64,000 bases of DNA from Nilaparvata lugens (GCF_014356525.2 NC_052504.1:101550051-101614050); one strand, 5' to 3'. Positions 22,291 to 33,255 are shown, counted from the first letter of the stretch. The notes: generated by a model from the sequence alone, not told the origin. Numbers and translations are program-made.

Positions 22291-23002
22291 ATTACACAGA
22301 ATGTGTGGAGAAGCCATTCTATTGCTGTATCTCCATAAGGTCTACAGTTTCAATCAGGTACTTTTGGATGAGAATACTGAGTGAGGTCTACTGTTCACAG
22401 AACTACTAGTCTGAATGAGTATTCTGTTCTGTTCAAATATTGAACATTGAACAGAATTGTTGAAAATAATTGTGAAATTCACTTATCTAGGCTTATCTTG
22501 TACTAGTCTTTATATGTTGGGTAGAAACTTTCAAATTCCAAGCCAAATTCTGTTAATTTGAAATTGCTGTTCTGTGGTCACATTATATTCATAGTCAAAA
22601 AGCGTGTCAAAAAATGGTAATGCGGCTTTGAAGATGGAACTACAAAGTGGAAAGCTTGTCTGAACTAATCTTCAAAAAATTTAACAAATCTTGGTATGAA
22701 AAGAAAAATTAACATCTTTTGATACTGTTTGTGAAATGTCGGGTAGTTTTCCAGTTAAATAACGATAAAATAATTAAATGTATATTGCTTTTCATTGATG
22801 TGGAGTCACTAATGGGCTATACTTCAGCCGGGACCGTGGTTTAACGTGTCCATTACATTACTATCAGTAACTAACAGCTCGTTACTTCTTTAACAGTCTG
22901 TTAACTTTTGTAATGTACTGGAACGAACTACGATTTTCAACAATAAATCAAACTTGAGAAAATACATTATTTTTATTTTATTAATAGGAATTTATTTCTC
23001 AC

Positions 23003-23156
23003 CATTCACGTTTCTGCTCCTTCTAGAATGTACACCTATGGAGCGATAAGCATGTGCGTCTATTATGCGGGGCTTTGGTGTTGTTGAAATTGTATCAGCC
23101 AGTATTTCCGACACAAATAATACAATTAGGGTACACGCAAACAGCACTAGTCTCAT
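23003..23156 (-). CDS. Small secreted-peptide family, first exon, copy 2 (intact)
   Basis: ATG at 23156 begins MRLVLFACTLIVLFVSEILA, a good signal peptide with likely cleavage after ILA. Next come DTISTTPKPRI, a short variable part, and HSRRSRNVNG; the exon ends before a GTGAGA donor, in phase 1. Of the four copies only this one has an unbroken frame. The Arg-Arg pair could be a prohormone-like processing site, but no function is recognised; it could be a secreted effector, neuropeptide-like or defence peptide. Its second exon was not found with confidence; 19237-19331 is the only candidate. Confidence 0.55.
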
Positions 23157-23417
23157 GATTGCAGTTTTAATTGAAAAATGACTGACAACTCTGAGAGATT
23201 CAACTAACAATGCTGACAACTGTGGTGGCCAAATTCAGATAAGTGCGCAATCAATATTATTTGATAGACTGATGTAGAATGAATTGTTTTGTATAATTTG
23301 AGCATAGCTCCAACAGTGTATGACACATCAATTAAATAATTAAACTACATCTAGTTTTCCCAGACCTGAGGTCACAGTAATTAAAAAAAATCAGAAACGT
23401 TATCTTAATATTGAACT

Positions 23418-24090
23418 ATCGGGGCACCGAGCTTCGCTCGTTATTTATTTATTTATTGATAAACAGAACTCAATTCTTTAAAATGATTGGGGAAGGACTA
23501 ACAGGCACAGCCCAAAACTGTTTCTTCCCCGAATTTTTATTTATACACTATAAATATTCCAAAAAGTAGGTTGTGTTCCATACACTTGAATTCAGGTCAA
23601 ATTTTTAATCAAAATATTCTAATTTAGATTGCTTACAAACCAAATTGAATAACAAAATAACACTCTCTAATCACTTAAAACTGTAAAATAATGATTAACT
23701 TTGAATATTATGATATACCATCTCAAGTCAACAAATCAGATTATTTTGATCGAGTCAATTAAAATTTATAGATTTCTCGCGAGATACGGTACGCTAATTG
23801 ATTACACAGCTTATCTCCCACACAGGCACACGCTTCTTCTTTTATCGACAGACGACGAAACTATCATTTTTTTTTTAAGGATGAATTATCCTTTTCATGT
23901 CCTTCGGCGAGTTTTCCCAGGGATGAGACCTAGTGCAATCGAATTTTTATATCATTAACCTACTATGTTTCAAATTTCGTGAAAATCTTTAGAGCCGTTT
24001 TCGAGATCCGTTGAACATAAATAACCATATAAATATCCAGATAACCAGATATAAAAATATATACAGAAATTGCTCTCTTAATATTAATTT
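23418..24090 (-). mobile_element. Dispersed repeat ATCGGGGCACCGAGC, copy 1 (Helitron-like?)
   Basis: The plus strand starts ATCGGGGCACCGAGCTTCGCTCG (palindromic CGAGC-TTC-GCTCG) and ends CAGAAATTGCTCTCTTAATATTA. Shared blocks include GTTCCAAATTTCGTGAAAATC-like sequence and GAGCCGTTTTCGAGATCCG. In the reverse sense it would begin TC near TCCTATAATATTAA and end with a short hairpin, which is suggestive of a Helitron but lacks a clear CTRR end. Related copies are at 25519 and 27203. It lies between peptide exons. Confidence 0.55.
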
Positions 24091-24403
24091 ATTAATTTAT
24101 CATTTACAATCATCTTAAGAACAAAGAAACAGACTACAGTCCAAAACTTCTTTTCATCCAAATTTCATAAAATGGATAAATATAATAGGATTACTTCATC
24201 CACGCACGTTGCGCGTATCTTGTCATGGCCCAAGACAAGCCCAACAAAGCCGCGGAGACCAGGGCGTGTTGCCAGATTTACGATTGTCACATTTATCCAG
24301 CAAAACGCCCTGATAGAGCACTATTCATACATAGATTATGTCAATCGATTTAATATTTTAATATTGTTTTGAATAAGTTAAAAAGGAATTTCCAATTTCA
24401 TAC

Positions 24404-24550
24404 CAGCATTTATGTCTCGGGCACGTCTCGACAATCCTCCTGCAGACCAACCCTTTTTTGGAACGATCTTGGTTTTGGTGTTGTAATTATTTTTGCCAGC
24501 ATTCCCGACACTAATAGAAGTAAAGTAAACGCTAACAGTAGCAGCCTCAT
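24404..24550 (-). CDS. Small secreted-peptide family, first exon, copy 3 (frameshifted)
   Basis: ATG at 24550 begins MRLLLLAFTLLLLVSGMLA (signal peptide), then KIITTPKPRSFQKR; a one-base break near the A6-G3 run at about 24455; then, in the next frame, GGLSRRARDINAG up to a GTATGA donor. The same layout as copy 2 with conservative changes (SRRARD for SRRSRN). Net loss of one base. Confidence 0.5.
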
Positions 24551-24930
24551 AATTGCAGCTATAAATTGAAAATGAAATGCGAAGTCACTTGTGCAATGCC
24601 TCTATCGGCAATGAGAGCGTTTATCAATATTATTATCAACTATGTTTGTTTGTTTTTACAGCTTCTCAGAAACTCTAATCAGAGTATATTAATTATTAAA
24701 ATTAACTATTTTTAAAAATTAACTAATGTTGACGACTAAGGTAGCCAAACTCTGATGATGCTCGCTATCAATTATTTCTTGATATACTAATAAAAAAAAG
24801 TAAATACGTGTGGCTTTTGTTGGTGGGGAGTCGCTCACGGGAAGAACCGGCTTAGCCTGAATAAACTGGTCGTGACTATCAATTTAATACTTGTTTTTTT
24901 TTAATAGATGTATAAGGAATTGTCTCTTAC

Positions 24931-25092
24931 CACCATTTACGTCTCTACTGCGTCTGGAGTTGCCACCCACAGAGCGATAAGCAGTCTTTCCTCCTGGCCT
25001 CAATAGAGGTTTTGGTGTTGTAGTAGTTATAATATTAGCCAGTATTCCACACACAAACACCAATAGAGTAAAAACAACAGCACTAGTCTCAT
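24931..25092 (-). CDS. Small secreted-peptide family, first exon, copy 4 (frameshifted)
   Basis: ATG at 25092 begins MRLVLLFL, then after a one-base break TLLVFVCGILANIITTTTPK, and further on SVGGNSRRSRDVNG before a GTAAGA donor. The break lies in a run of T in the signal region. Downstream parts are conserved in the correct frame, which argues either for very recent inactivation or for a sequencing deletion. Confidence 0.5.
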
Positions 25093-25518
25093 GATTAAAT
25101 ATACAAATTTGAAAATCGAATTTGAAAGCTCCTGCAATGAGAACTGAGAGAGATTTTTATTGAGAACTAATTATGCACTTATTTGCGAATTTCTGATGAG
25201 TCAGTTGGCATATCTCTATTTTATCAAGAAAAATTCATTCAAGTTCATATTGTCTGACCTTTTATCCATAGGTCAAGTATGCTTCTCAGTGTTTATGTTG
25301 ATGATCTTGAGTGGCGTTTAAATTTTTTCTTTCTCATTCAGTATGTAAAACTCAAATACTGTCTCCAACACTGTCCCTCAGTGTTTATGTTGATAATCTT
25401 GAATGACGTTTAATATGTTTCCTTTTAATATTATAACTCCACATGACTTTCAAGCATTACTAATAATATTTATAACATTAAAGTAATTATGGCATTATTA
25501 ATGTTATTAACATTAAAT

Positions 25519-25945
25519 ATCGGGGCACCGAGCTTCGATCGTTATTTTCATCTATTGATAAACAGAACACAATTCTCTAAAATGATCATCATGTTTATAT
25601 TTCACAGTTGGCTATATGTCATCTTATGAATTTCGGGGATGCGATATTTTGATTTTTCACAGAATCACTCGCTCACTTCTTACTATCCAAAGACGACGAA
25701 AGTCTCAGCTGTTTCAGCCAAGGATGAATTTTATCCTTTTAATGTCGTTCAGCGAGTTTTCCCAAGGATGAGACAGGGATGAGTTTTCCTAGTGCAATCG
25801 AATTTTTATATCATAAACCTACTATGTTCCAAATTTCGTGAAAATCGTTAGAGCCGTTTTCGAGATCCGTTGAACATAAATAACCAGTTATAATATAAAT
25901 AACCTGTTATAAAAATACAGAAATTGCTCGCTTAATATTATAGGA
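25519..25945 (-). mobile_element. Dispersed repeat ATCGGGGCACCGAGC, copy 2
   Basis: Starts ATCGGGGCACCGAGCTTCGA and ends TTGCTCGCTTAATATTATAGGAT. Shorter than the copies at 23418 and 27203 by an internal deletion. Contains the shared block AATCGTTAGAGCCGTTTTCG. No coding capacity. Confidence 0.6.
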
Positions 25946-26845
25946 TAACATTAAAGTCTTAATGGCATATTAATGTTATTAACATTGAAAATTTACTGAA
26001 TCGTTCGTGAATGTCTCATTTTAGTACTATTTTTCATTTTTCGTACTTTTTATCTGTATTTATCATCATATCGTCCTAATGCAAAAACAAATCCTGGTTT
26101 GTATTGAAAACTAGCTGGCAAGTGAAAGAAGCTGATCTAATTTCTAATAATGTTTTCAATATTCAATTTTAATTTTAAATTCAACCCGGAAGTAACAAAG
26201 CTTTGGCCACTCATTCACCATTAAACTATTGTCTTATTCGGAAATCGAGATTTGAAGATTTGGAGATTACTGTTGATTATTACTCGAAAAAATATAATCT
26301 ATTTGTCAGGTTTTATATTGTAATTCATTGTTGGCAAATAAAATAAATTCGCTCATTCATTCATCATGAGTAATTCTGGGGGAAATTCCTATTTCCGGAC
26401 ATTCATCTCTCATCATCAACATCATCACTCGTGCCTAAGCTTTAATTTAGGCGCCAGCTTTAAATAAAGATCAAACAAAAATTTTTTTATTGGATTAGTT
26501 TTTTTTCGAAGCGGCACGTAGAATAGATTTCATACAACATAGGGAGAGAATTTCAAAATTTAATTTTGATGAAGATTACAGGTAATGACTTTAATCATGT
26601 TGACTGTAATCATGACTGATAATCATGTTTTTTTTGCCTGAATAGTAATGAATAAAGTCACAATTCAAGCCATAGCGGCCAACCAGTCTGCAATTATTCA
26701 AATGCTAATGATTGATAATTATTATTAAACGAAAATCCAAATTAAATGCTGTAATTCACCCCGAAGACTTCTGCTACTGCAAATATTGACAACAGGATAA
26801 ACAGCTAGATGGAAATTCTATGAACGCTACTATTGAAAAATTATT

Positions 26846-26918
26846 TGTCAGCCCAGGAATCGAACCCATTACCTCCTAATTGCCAATCAGGAATGCTTAC
26901 CCTTACACCAAAACGACA
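26846..26918 (-). tRNA. tRNA-Ala-like head of a SINE (pseudo-tRNA)
   Basis: The minus-strand 73-mer folds as a cloverleaf: acceptor arm TGTCGTT with its partner ending ...GGGCTGACA; anticodon arm CCTGA-TTGGCAA-TTAGG (anticodon GGC, Ala-like); T-arm with B box GGGTTCGATTCC. An A-box-like TGGTGTAAGGGTA is present. The sequence continues in a SINE-like body to about 26757, so it is more likely a SINE promoter than a working tRNA. Confidence 0.6.
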
Positions 26919-27019
26919 ATCTCTGGATAGATTTGAATAATTGCAATATCTCAGTACTTTCCATCTGTAGACGGTGGCCGCTATGTGCTTCGTATAAAAT
27001 GAGTGTGCTATCCAGAGAT

Positions 27020-27090
27020 TGTCAGTTGTGTAAGGGTAGCATTCCTGGACCGGCAATTAGTAGGTACTGGGTTCGATTCCCGGGCTGACA
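27020..27090 (+). tRNA. tRNA-like head of a second, inverted SINE copy
   Basis: The same unit as 26846-26918 in the opposite orientation: TGTCAGT...GGCTGACA acceptor pairing and B box GGGTTCGATTCCC, but the anticodon arm is altered (CCTGGACCGGCAATTAG) and no longer pairs well. The body runs to about 27180. The two copies form a head-to-head inverted repeat with arms of about 170 bp around 26940-27000. A third, body-only piece lies at about 27915-27965. Confidence 0.55.
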
Positions 27091-27202
27091 AATAATTTTG
27101 AATAGTAGCGCTCATCGAATTTCCATCTAGCGGTTACCCTGTTTCAATATTTGCAGTAGAGAAGTCTTCGTGTGATACATCATTTCATATAATAATATTA
27201 AT

Positions 27203-27915
27203 ATCGGGGGACCAAGCTTTGCTCTGGATTGTAAACATAAGAAAAATTTGTAACGAAAGATTGAATTTATAGTTTATATTTATTAATTTTCTCAGTCTTA
27301 CAATTATTTTTACAGTTTTATGAGGCACAACAGGCTTATGCCCAAAACTGTCCCTTTCAAATTTATACTACAGTCCAAATCAAAATCGAGGTTAAGCTAC
27401 TATCACTCATCAAAAAAACAATTTATTCACACTTCAAAAAACTAACACATCATCAATTACAAATAGATATACTATGAATTCGATTTAGAATGATATACTA
27501 TGTTTGCCACAATATTTGTTAATATACTATGTACTATTCTACACTAACACTAACGGCATCTAGTTGCTATTTTGGACTTTCTGAAGTAAACATGTTTTCT
27601 AAAAAAAAATAAACGAAAATAAGTTTTGCTGAATTTTTCTTCTCGTGAGATCAGCTGGATGATCCCACACATGCACTCGTTCACTCTCTTCCATTACGGT
27701 ATCGACAAAATCTCCAGCTGTTTTTCCAAGGACGTATTTATCCTTTTAATGTCCTTCAGCGAGTTATCCCAGGGTTGAGACCTAGTGCAATCGAATTTTC
27801 ATATCATAAACCTACTTTGTTCCAAATTTCGTGAGAATCGTTAGAGCCGTTTTCGAGATCCGGTCACATACAGATAAACATATAAACAGAAATTGCTCGT
27901 TTAATAGTATAGGAT
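27203..27915 (-). mobile_element. Dispersed repeat ATCGGGGxACCxAGC, copy 3
   Basis: Starts ATCGGGGGACCAAGCTTTGC, ends TTGCTCGTTTAATAGTATAGGAT, and shares the internal blocks of copies at 23418 and 25519, including GAGACCTAGTGCAATCGAAT. Non-coding. Confidence 0.6.
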
Positions 27916-28248
27916 GAATTCATTAGAATTTGAATAATTGCAATATCTCAGTACTTTCCATCTGCAAATGAATTATTTTATGATTATGAATGATTTGTAT
28001 GAAAATCATCGAAATGCAGTACTCATTGCATCTGTTGTAATGTGGTATTGCTGCTCTACAGTAGTATTTAATTTTTAGTGGAATTTAATTTTATTTTCAA
28101 TATTCTTTTTTTTTCCTGTACTCTAATTGTATACTATGTATAATGGACTATTGTAATTGTGTTGTTATGGAAGCAATTTTTAGAGAAATCCTGTATGCTA
28201 CCATGTTTTTTTTTCATAAATAAACAAATGAATATGATATGGTTTCAG

Positions 28249-28408
28249 GTGGCGAGCCGGGTGAAAGCCTTCCCGAGCTGAAGCGGCAGCTGCGAGAGAA
28301 GGACGAGAAGATAATGCGGCTGGAGGGAGAGGTGGCCAAGTGGGAGCAGCGCTACCTGGAGGAGAGCGAACTCAGGCAGGCGGCCATTGATGCTGCCAGC
28401 ATACCAAA
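28249..28408 (+). CDS. Amot: Angiomotin-family protein, Angiomotin_C exon
   Basis: The acceptor is ...GGTTTCAG and the donor is GTCAGT. The translation includes LKRQLREKDEKIMRLEGEVA and KWEQRYLEESELRQAAIDAA. The core (LREK(E/D)E(R/K)I..LE....KWEQ.YLEE) is the best-known conserved block of vertebrate AMOT, AMOTL1 and AMOTL2, and starts the Angiomotin C-terminal domain. It follows a 19.1 kb intron that holds the densovirus-like element, the peptide cluster and many repeats. Phase in is 2 bases and phase out is AA, completed by A at 31915. The frame is intact. Confidence 0.93.
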
Positions 28409-28645
28409 GTCAGTAATTATTACAATTATAAATTGTCGTGTGATATCTTGTTGGTGACCTTGTGATGATGTTGGTGACCATGTCCTGTTGGTGATGTTGT
28501 CTTGTTGGTGATTGTTACTTGAGTAGCCTGCACACAGGGACAATAGTAGCAGTCGCGGGAACGCCAAATTCCGGAACTCAAATGTACATGACATTTCCAA
28601 TGAATTGGAATTGGATAGTCAATGAATTACAATTGGGCTGTCAAT

Positions 28646-29482
28646 TGTCACCTGGTCATATGGGACTTATTTATTATATTAATCATATATTGATCAGGAT
28701 TTTAGAGTTTTTAAATTAAAAGTTCAATGAACAGTATTTTGTCTTTGAAGAATCTTTTGTCATCGACAGAAAGATTGTTTATTTTATTTGTTGTCAATAT
28801 TAACGTTAGCTTCTCTCTGTTTTTACTAACAAACGTGCGCTTTTGCGATAGATAGAAATATGTACTTGAGATGGCTTTCATGTTTGGCATTGACTGAGTT
28901 TATATTAATACCCAAAATTTATCTTTTGGGGCAGAGCTCGTTTTGATAGGACTGACAGTAAAAATCCGGCTGTTCTTGTGAAAAGGATAGATATTGCTCT
29001 TGTTTTATAATACAGTTTTCCTGTCGCAGTTCGAGCAGTTTAAAGAGAATTGTATTATTGAATGAGACAGGATCTGAACCCATTTCACTAGTTCAGTTAA
29101 TTTTGTTTTTAATACTAACTGTAAAGTCGCGTTTCAACCAGTGAATGCCAAAGGGGGAAGCCATCTTCGAAAGGTAGGTGTTTACTGGATAAGGTATTTT
29201 TCTTAATTTTTCATAACCACAAAGATTGTATCATTAGCAGCAAGCGAGTAGCTTCCCTATTTATTTCATTTTTAATATTGTGTTTGTTTATATATTTATA
29301 TTTTACCTTTTGAATAGTCAAAATTAATATTATAATTTTTAACCATATTCAACCGAAAGTACCAATTAATTAAAGTACTAGTTATTCTGTTCTCCTTTTT
29401 GTTATCATTTTTCATTCCCCTTTACACATTTTTTAGTGGAAGTGTCACATCCTGCTTACATGATTGGAGGCGACTGCTTACA
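28646..29482 (+). repeat. Solo-LTR-like repeat, copy 2
   Basis: Nearly identical to 7823-8650 in the same orientation. Starts TGTCACCTGGTCATATGGGA; the end has GCTTACATAATTGGTGGAGGCC, an LTR-end and primer-binding-site-like junction, partly duplicated (GCTTACATGATTGGAGGCGA). An intact AMOT exon lies between the two copies, so they are not the two LTRs of one insertion. Confidence 0.45.
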
Positions 29483-30127
29483 TAATTGGTGGAGGCCTCT
29501 CCCCACTGTTTACATAATGAATATGTTGAATTGGAAATTCCATTACATTTGTGTTCCGGATTACACGTTTACTTTTACATTAAGTTCCCACTCATGCACC
29601 GAACTTTTTCAAATTGTAAACAGTTCACAATGTAAGTTCTATAGTATCTTACGTTACATGGACGGGAAGGGGTCTTTGCAGGCGAGAATGATGTTTCTAG
29701 TCGAGGCGTTAGCCGAGACTAGAATTTCATTCGACCACTGTAAAATATATTCTCGTCCAAGTAACGTACACTATTTGTTGTCATAATAATCTAAAGAAGA
29801 ATAATTGGGAAATAGAAAACATTACCTGCTTGTGCTGAAGTTACTACATGTATTCTATAAACTTAACCTAGTTTACAAATTCCGAATCAGGAATTTTGTG
29901 GAAGTTGACAAAACTTCCACGTGGAGCGCTGAAGGTTGTTTTTTGTAGTAATTTTGCTGTTCCTAATTTGGATCTAAGAAACATACTCGACTATAAAGAA
30001 AACATATGGTTTCATTACAATAGAGAGTGCTGTAATGAGAATCGTATGTTTATTTGTTCAGCAAACAGCTGTTTACCGGCTTGATTTCATGCATGGAAAA
30101 CAGCTGAGATTGAATGACAATGACAAA

Positions 30128-30283
30128 AAATATTATGGGAAAATTTCAGCTCCCTAACCTTCGTAGAAACAAAATGGCGGCATATTGAAAATTTTTATGA
30201 ATTGGTAAAATTTTCAATGTGCCGCCATTTTGTTTCTTCAAAGGTTAGGGAGCTGAAATTTTCCCATAATATTTTTAGAACGT
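30128..30283. repeat. Foldback element with about 75-bp arms
   Basis: AATATTATGGGAAAATTTCA... GCGGCATATTGAAAATTTT on the left pairs with the reversed copy on the right across a loop of only a few bases. The arms are nearly perfect, so this would extrude as a strong hairpin. No gene. Confidence 0.85.
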
Positions 30284-30654
30284 ACTTTGTGAACTGTGTA
30301 AAATTTGAAAAAGTTGGGTGCATGAATGGGCATGTAAATGAAATAAAACGTGTAAACCTCTTCGTGGGACACGGTGTATTTCCAATTCCGTGCTCCCGCG
30401 ATGGCTAGTAGACGCTTAATGTAAGTTATTATCGACCCCGTCTGCAGCGTGCTTTATTGTTTTTGAAGGGACGGATTCAAGGATACAAAGGTTCAAAGAA
30501 CTCCACACGTCAACCGAAGCTTATTGTGTTCCCAAGTAGTATGTTAGTTAAGCAAACAATACCCGTGTTCTTTACAAGAACCAGGAGTTTTCCCTATACT
30601 AACATCCCATTCATCACCCGGTTGCTTGTTGCAATCCAGTGTGATATGCTTCAG

Positions 30655-31260
30655 ACTGATTAGTCCTCGTGACCTTTGTGAGTTCCACTCCTGGCCTACT
30701 TTGAAGGTCCTACCGCTGAGGAAGGGTGGCCAAGTTGCCTCTAGGGCGCCCGGCCACCCTTGACTCAACATCTTGACCCACATTTGTGCCTGGAGTTTCA
30801 CCCATCTCTGGTCTCTTGGTGTTTCTCTTTTGCCCCTCCGAAACTTCGCAGGGTCAGAAGCCTCACTCTACCAAGAAGTTTTGCGTAAATGGCCGTCCTT
30901 CTTTGAGCAGTGGTGAGGTTTGGTCACTTCACCCAAAACTCGTGACCTACGTGAGTTCCAATCCTGGTCTTTATGAAGGTCCTTCCGCTGAGAGAGGGGA
31001 CGCCAAACTGCCTCTAGGGCGCCTGGCCACCCTCGACTCAGCCTCTCGACCCACATTTGTGCGTGGAGTTTCACCTATCTCTGGTTTCTTGGGGTTTCTT
31101 TTTGTCCCTCCGAAACTGCCCTGATGGGGCAGATCCCGTGGGTTGAAGGCAAGACAACTTCTGGAGTTGCCTTGAGGTCCATTTTAGTCGCCTCCTACGA
31201 TAAGCATGGATACTGTGGGTGAATTGTGGTTTTCAACACATTCTTGAGTACGATGATCGA
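30655..31260. repeat. Two diverged tandem copies of a GC-rich unit of about 270 bp
   Basis: CTCGTGACCTTTGTGAGTTCC (about 30664) and CTCGTGACCTACGTGAGTTCC (about 30940) start two units with TAGGGCGCC(C/T)GGCCACCCT and CCCCTCCGAAACTT/TGC blocks. In both copies one minus-strand frame reads MKL-x-AQMWV...LS-x-GWPGALEA. The preserved frame hints at a coding origin, but I recognise no family. A tail to about 31260 contains CTACGATAAGCATGGATACTG and an ACCCACAGGGGGC hairpin-like part. Confidence 0.6.
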
Positions 31261-31914
31261 CTCAAAGCTCCCCCAACCCACAGGGGGCAGCGTGTTTTAA
31301 GGTGTCTACAGACTTAGGGTGGCCACAAGACAAGTGTGTACACACATGCTTATCATGCATGCATGTTGTGTCATCAGCGACAGGCTTCGAACAATGTTTG
31401 AAAGTAGCCTCTCAGATGGAATAAACAACCAATAATAATAAATAAACCGCTTAAATAAACAAATTATGATACAAAAATAATTAACCAAATAGAGCAGCAG
31501 CGAAGAAATAACAAAAAATCGAAGATACAAAAACCTAACCTCAAAATTTGTTGGAAGCCTTTCTCTGCGATAACACAACAATGTATGACAGCATGTGTGT
31601 AGACACAGTCATGATCAACACACCTGTCCTGTCGTTAGGAGCCACCCTTATGCACCACTAACACACGTTTTCGCTCTTCATCAGCTGATGCTTCGCTCTG
31701 ATTATATTGTATTTGTACAGAACCGGTAACATACATAAATATAATTAGCTTATGTTTTTATTTGTAATATGGATGATAATGCTAATACATGTAATTTGTG
31801 GTGAAAACATTAATTATTGTATGAATATTTCATTACTAACGGACCCATGTTTACATTAGAGAGTGAAATTAATTGAGTTGAAGATATGAATCTCTATTAT
31901 TGTTGTGCTTTCAG

Positions 31915-32048
31915 AGATGCTAAAATTGCTGCATTAGAAAAAACTAGCCAAGAAACTGAGAAGCTCATCGCTGAAGCAAGATCTGACAAAATAAAGCAGA
32001 TGGATGAAGTGAATGCGGCTAATAAAAAGTGACCGAACTTGAAACAAG
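31915..32048 (+). CDS. Amot: Angiomotin-family protein, C-terminal coiled-coil exon with a 1-nt deletion
   Basis: The acceptor is ...GCTTTCAG and the donor is GTAAAT. It reads DAKIAALEKTSQETEKLIAE and on to MDEVNAANKK, then meets TGA at 32030. Shifting by one base continues as VTELETR up to the donor, so one base (a G after AAG) appears to be missing. An alternative is that the exon ends just before GTGACC at 32029; I think this less likely because the shifted coding continues to a good donor. The remaining C-terminal exons were not found in the 32 kb downstream; they may lie in the N gaps or beyond the window. Confidence 0.82.
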
Positions 32049-32193
32049 GTAAATTATTCAAACTCAGTCAATTTTTGATTATTCTATTGAATTTGAAATT
32101 TCATCTTTATGAATAATATAATGTACAATTTGAAATAACTATCTCTCTATAGTTAGCTATTTCAAAGAAATGTGTACTAAAAAGTAGCTCTAA

Positions 32194-32520
32194 GGGTCGG
32201 TTTCCGAGCTCGGGATTTAGCTAAGCGTAGTCGTTGTCATGTCATAGTCACGTTTAAATTTCGAATTGAATTTCAAAGAACTTGAAATTAAACACAAAAT
32301 GAAATAAAGAGAAAATAGTGTAAGGTTTCAGCTATTTTGAATTATTTAGAAATGTTTAATTTCGTCAAGAAAAAACGTTACCAATTTTAGAAATGAAAAA
32401 TAAAAACTGCGACTACTGTTATAAAAACTGCTACTACGCCCTGTTTCGGAAAGCTAATTTTCTGACTCCAGCTGTTTAAAGTCTAGAACTTAGCTAAATC
32501 CCGAGCTCGGAAACCGGCCC
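32194..32520. mobile_element. PIF/Harbinger-like MITE with TAA target duplication
   Basis: TAA lies on both sides (32191-32193, 32521-32523). Termini GGGTCGGTTTCCGAGCTCGG and CCGAGCTCGGAAACCGGCCC continue as an inverted repeat of about 35 bp (GATTTAGCTAAG / CTTAGCTAAATC). A 3-bp TAA duplication with GGG-starting ends fits PIF/Harbinger. 327 bp, non-coding. It lies in the AMOT intron just after the last recognised exon. Confidence 0.85.
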
Positions 32521-32618
32521 TAAAAGAATATTTGTTCTTTTTTTGTCAATTCATCCATTAATGGAGCAAATAAATAATGCATTATGTTTGAATGTCTAAA
32601 CATTCTCATTGAAACTCT

Positions 32619-32718
32619 NNNNNNNNNNNNNNNNNNNNNNNNNNNNNNNNNNNNNNNNNNNNNNNNNNNNNNNNNNNNNNNNNNNNNNNNNNNNNNNNNN
32701 NNNNNNNNNNNNNNNNNN
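32619..32718. other. Assembly gap (100 N)
   Basis: Exactly 100 N, the usual placeholder for a gap of unknown size. Missing AMOT exons could lie here. Confidence 0.99.
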
Positions 32719-32835
32719 GATTCTATGGAAAATTTTCCATGTGAAGTCTATGAAAACCGTGTCATATGATGGTTGTGAAAAATTTGTCATGTGATGGTTG
32801 CGGAAACCTTGTCATACAGTGGTTTAAATAACCTT

Positions 32836-33000
32836 ATATAGTCATGTAATCGGCCATATCAACTGCCACAATTCCCATATCTGTAAAAATTTTAGGAGCT
32901 TGTCCCATCTATGCAAAGTTTGATTTTAAATTCCCAATTATCAGGCTTCAGATACAATTTAAACGAAAAAAAATCAAGTGGAAAAGATTGAGCATGAAAA
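32836..33000 (-). mobile_element. HINE-like repeat fragment
   Basis: Matches the internal part of other copies: ATCAACTGCCACAATTCCCA and CCCATCTATGCAAAGTTTGA, then CAATTATCAGGCTTCAGATA. Both ends are missing; the N gap is 120 bp away. Confidence 0.7.
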
Positions 33001-33255
33001 TCTCTTAGTCCAGGCAATGAATGTTCAAAAAAGAGTAAAGAGGGAAAAGTTTGGAAGACAATATTTTTGACCCAGCAGTTCTTGGTAGTGAGGAGGTATA
33101 CCAAAAGTCCCCACCCCTACCCACTGTGCTTAGGGGGTGGGGTTGGTTCAAAGGTACCATTTTTTGGTTTCTCACATATATCTCGAAAATTATGTATTCT
33201 ACAGACATGACAATTCATTAAGAAATTAAAGCTTACATAATTTCCTACAATATTT

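Noticed and set aside
26846..27090. Functional tRNA genes
   Set aside because: The heads are part of longer SINE-like bodies, one anticodon arm is broken, and they lie as an inverted pair inside an intron.
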